Assembly: GCA_027488055.1 (NCBI GenBank) | Contig: JAIYCK010000274.1 | Location: 1-7,513, forward strand | DNA: 7,513 nucleotides | Source: Flavobacteriales bacterium | GTDB lineage: Bacteria > Bacteroidota > Bacteroidia > Flavobacteriales_D > Sanyastnellaceae | Direction: 5' to 3' | In this document: piece by piece, positions 5,751 through 7,513 of the stretch | Position numbering within the stretch: the first letter of the stretch is position 1 | How the letters are laid out: each line of letters opens with the position of its first letter | Program-made: the position numbers and the translations under genes | The notes under the pieces: model-generated | What the model was told of the DNA's origin: nothing | The model's input: the letters and a program-made list of their open reading frames with translations, nothing else | Database searches by the model: none

Positions 5751-6881
5751 TTACTTCAAAACAATTTTTAAATAGATCAGTCCAGATAAGCTGGCTATCG
5801 CTGATGCGGTAAGTATTGCGAACTTAGATTGATCGATCAAAATCGCTTCGTTGAATGAGAGATTGGTAATGAAAATGGACATCGTGAACCCGATACCTCC
5901 GAGCATTCCTGCACCCAATAGCTGTTTGATATTGACCTGAGAAGGCAGCCGGCACCATTTTAACGCGACAGCAATGATTGTAAACATTGTGATACCGATG
6001 GGTTTACCTATAATCAATCCTGCTAAAATACCTACAGAAGAGAATTCTAGGAGCGAATGAATAATGTTGGACTGGAGCGGGATTGCGGTGTTGGCAAGTG
6101 CAAAAAGAGGTAGTATGAGGAATGCAACCGGCTTATGAAGACTATGTTGCAAACGATGGGATATGGAATTTGTATCTCCATTTGAGAAAGGGATTGCAAA
6201 GGCCAATAGCACACCTGTGATCGTAGCGTGGACCCCTGAATGCAGCATAAAATACCACATGGCAAGACCCCCAATCAAATAGACACTGAGATATTTGACC
6301 CGCCACTTGTTTAGCAAGAGCAGAACGCCAAAAACGCCCATTGAAAAACCTAAATACATCAGAGACAATGATTTAGTGTAAAAGAGCGCAATCACCACAA
6401 TGGCTCCGAGGTCATCAATCACGGCTAGGGCTGTCAGAAATACTTTAAGCGCAAGGGGCACGCGATTACCGAGGAGGGATAAGATACCAAGAGCAAATGC
6501 AATATCTGTAGCCATTGGGATGCCGACCCCTGCTATTGTAGGCAAGCCAGCATTGAAGCCGAGGTAGATCAACGCGGGGACAAGCATTCCGCCCAGCGCA
6601 GCAATAAGCGGAAGAAGCGCCTTACTGACGGAAGAGAGCTCTCCAACATACACCTCCCGTTTGAGTTCCAGACCAATTAACAAGAAGAAAATGGCCATGA
6701 GTCCATCGTTGATCCAATGTTCCAGTGCATGACCCGCCATTTGGTAATTCCACAAACCATGATAGACCGCATGCAATGAAGAGTTCGCAATAAAAAGCGA
6801 AATCAAGGTGCAGTAAACCAGAATCAAACCACCGGCCCTCTCACTTTCAATAAAATTCTTGAATAGCCTCGAAATACGCAT
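5751..6881 (-). CDS. nhaA: Na+/H+ antiporter NhaA
   Basis: Inner-membrane electrogenic antiporter that expels Na+ (or Li+) in exchange for protons, used for salt and pH homeostasis. With ATG at 6881 the protein has 376 residues (E. coli 388) and about twelve membrane segments. Counterparts of known E. coli NhaA residues are present: GLELKRE (70-76; pH-sensor region), T125/D126 in ATDIAFALG, the ion-binding pair D156/D157 in VIDDLGAI, H218 in SGVHAT, and K293 in IGKPIG. An in-frame ATG pair lies upstream at 6938/6935 and has a modest AGAGGA before it; that would add 18-19 residues (ANTFAANFCESY) not typical of the family. I prefer 6881 because MRISRLFKNF-IESERAGG matches the family's N-terminus and a perfect -7 element lies just upstream. 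It precedes accC by 93 bases with no obvious functional tie. Confidence 0.95.
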   Translation of the reverse strand: MRISRLFKNFIESERAGGLILVYCTLISLFIANSSLHAVYHGLWNYQMAGHALEHWINDGLMAIFFLLIGLELKREVYVGELSSVSKALLPLIAALGGMLVPALIYLGFNAGLPTIAGVGIPMATDIAFALGILSLLGNRVPLALKVFLTALAVIDDLGAIVVIALFYTKSLSLMYLGFSMGVFGVLLLLNKWRVKYLSVYLIGGLAMWYFMLHSGVHATITGVLLAFAIPFSNGDTNSISHRLQHSLHKPVAFLILPLFALANTAIPLQSNIIHSLLEFSSVGILAGLIIGKPIGITMFTIIAVALKWCRLPSQVNIKQLLGAGMLGGIGFTMSIFITNLSFNEAILIDQSKFAILTASAIASLSGLIYLKIVLK

Positions 6882-6904
6882 ATAGCTTTCACAAAAATTA
6901 GCCG

Positions 6905-6912
6905 CAAATGTA
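6905..6912 (-). promoter_or_regulatory. Candidate -7 promoter element for nhaA
   Basis: Read on the minus strand this is TACATTTG, a perfect match to the Bacteroidota -7 consensus TAnnTTTG. It sits 23 bases before the ATG at 6881, giving a leader of about 20 bases or less. No TTTG/TTG is seen at the expected -33 distance. It lies inside the longer alternative nhaA frame, so if real it favours the shorter start. About four such matches are expected by chance in a window of this size. Confidence 0.35.
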
Positions 6913-6948
6913 TTGGCTTCAGATGAATCGAGCATCATTGGTCCTCTT

Positions 6949-6956
6949 TATATTTG
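6949..6956 (+). promoter_or_regulatory. Candidate -7 promoter element for the small membrane protein
   Basis: TATATTTG, a perfect TAnnTTTG match, ends four bases before the GTG proposed as the start of the small protein at 6961. Transcription would then begin at or next to the start codon, i.e. a nearly leaderless message. No -33 TTTG is found at normal spacing, so the site may be fortuitous, or translation may start further downstream. Confidence 0.3.
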
Positions 6957-6960
6957 TGCT

Positions 6961-7116
6961 GTGGAACAGAAAGACCAACAGACAAAATCAACAACACGGA
7001 AAGGCTGGCTCAAAAAGTTGGGATTGGCTGGCATCTTGTTTTTCATAATCAAAGGATGTATTTCGACTGCTTTGATTATTTTGGCGAGCCAAGGGCTGCT
7101 CAAGAATTGCAATTGA
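6961..7116 (+). CDS. Small single-helix membrane protein of unknown function
   Basis: Encodes about 51 residues if started at GTG 6961. The layout is a polar, charged N-terminus (EQKDQQTKSTTRKG), an amphipathic basic WLKKLG, then a hydrophobic stretch LAGILFFIIKG and a second, STALIILA, ending in a short polar tail with a C-terminal CN. The 'WLKKLGLAGILFFIIKG' pattern resembles short uncharacterised proteins I associate with Bacteroidota, which supports it being a real gene, but I cannot name a family. The frame extends back to ATG 6913, which would overlap the 5' end of the longer nhaA frame; the residues before 6961 look unlike coding sequence. No good ATG exists after 6961, and TTG at 7018 is too late to keep the basic segment. 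It is divergent from nhaA and ends five bases from the stop of the RsmI-like gene. The start is uncertain. Confidence 0.55.
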   Translation: MEQKDQQTKSTTRKGWLKKLGLAGILFFIIKGCISTALIILASQGLLKNCN

Positions 7117-7121
7117 TTTGA

Positions 7122-7513
7122 TTAGAATCGCCTTTTCAATTCCTTTTTCGCATTGGAAATTGGTTTTCTACCGACGATAAAAATGACATTCTTTTTATTC
7201 ACAATTGGTTTCCTGCCCTCCTTCCAAGCAATAATACTTTTCGTTGTGATCATTTCGTCTTCACACATAAGATTGGTCGCAATACACAAAAATGTATCGT
7301 CCTTCAGCCCGAGGCAGGCCTCTTCGAAGGTTTGCTCATTGCGATAGGGAGTATCCATGAACAACTGCGTTTCACCATTGAAAGCTTGTGCTTCCATCTG
7401 TTTGAATTTCTGCATGCGTTCGTTTTTTTCGCGCGGCAGATAGCCGTTGAAACTGAAACGCTGGCCATTCAGTCCACTGGCCATCAATGCCATGAGAATA
7501 CTAGACGGTCCAG
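7122..7513 (-). CDS. RsmI-like SAM-dependent methyltransferase (tetrapyrrole methylase fold), 5' truncated by window edge
   Basis: C-terminal 129 or so residues of a protein related to 16S rRNA (cytidine1402-2'-O)-methyltransferase RsmI. The frame is open to the window edge and reads GPSSILMALMASGLNG there, the conserved 'GPSS/GACA' loop followed by an alpha helix in RsmI-type proteins. The ATG at 7493 is therefore internal. Next come RFSFNGYLPREKNER (equivalent to E. coli RFCFEGFLPAK), LFMDTPYRNEQTFEEA (E. coli LIFYESTHRLLDSLED), CIATNL and the closing NVIFIVG strand, then a basic tail KKELKRRF. E. coli RsmI has THR where this has PYRN, and the shorter form here is one I recognise from Bacteroidota, in which it exists beside canonical RsmI; its target may therefore differ from C1402. 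It converges on the small membrane protein gene with a five-base gap, leaving no room for a terminator outside the genes. Confidence 0.88.
   Translation of the reverse strand, partial: GPSSILMALMASGLNGQRFSFNGYLPREKNERMQKFKQMEAQAFNGETQLFMDTPYRNEQTFEEACLGLKDDTFLCIATNLMCEDEMITTKSIIAWKEGRKPIVNKKNVIFIVGRKPISNAKKELKRRF

Overview
The window looks like chromosomal DNA of a Bacteroidota bacterium, probably from the Flavobacteriales or a nearby order. Four things point there. The prolyl-tRNA synthetase is of the archaeal/eukaryotic-like type. There is a short RsmI-like methyltransferase tail of the form I associate with this phylum. The TauE-type exporter starts with a 'YSSAGFGGG' N-terminus. Two sites match the Bacteroidota -7 element TAnnTTTG, while Shine-Dalgarno sequences are mostly absent. 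These are impressions from sequence reading, not database results.

Layout. Positions 1-1200 (+) hold the 3' four-fifths of proS, closed by a perfect-palindrome terminator that also serves the convergent genes. Positions 1263-3086 (-) hold four genes, in transcription order tauE-like permease, moaD, moaE and a DoxX-like membrane protein. The first three are tightly packed and look like one operon. moaD has no ATG start: it begins at a GTG (or an overlapping CTG) inside the end of tauE and is easily missed or mis-extended. Divergent from this operon is a pirin-family gene (3219-4103, +) with a Tat-like export signal, followed by a hairpin terminator. It converges on a stand-alone biotin carboxylase gene, accC (4173-5657, -). 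Upstream of accC on the same strand is the Na+/H+ antiporter gene nhaA (5751-6881, -). A small one-helix membrane protein gene (6961-7116, +) diverges from nhaA and converges on the 3' end of an RsmI-like methyltransferase gene that runs off the right edge (7122-7513, -).

How the genes may work together. MoaD and MoaE are the two subunits of molybdopterin synthase, so the organism makes molybdenum cofactor. The other Moco genes (moaA, moaC, moeA, moeB) are not in the window. The TauE/SafE-type permease in the same operon suggests a link to export of sulfite or another sulfur/organic anion, but this is inference. The rest are housekeeping or physiology genes: translation (proS, RsmI-like), acyl-CoA carboxylation (accC) and ion homeostasis (nhaA). 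I see no mobile elements, tRNA or rRNA genes, CRISPR arrays or phage genes. No intergenic gap exceeds about 130 bases. I did not find a convincing new multi-gene system. The most notable points are the hidden moaD start, the apparently exported pirin, the tauE-moaDE linkage and the small unnamed membrane protein.
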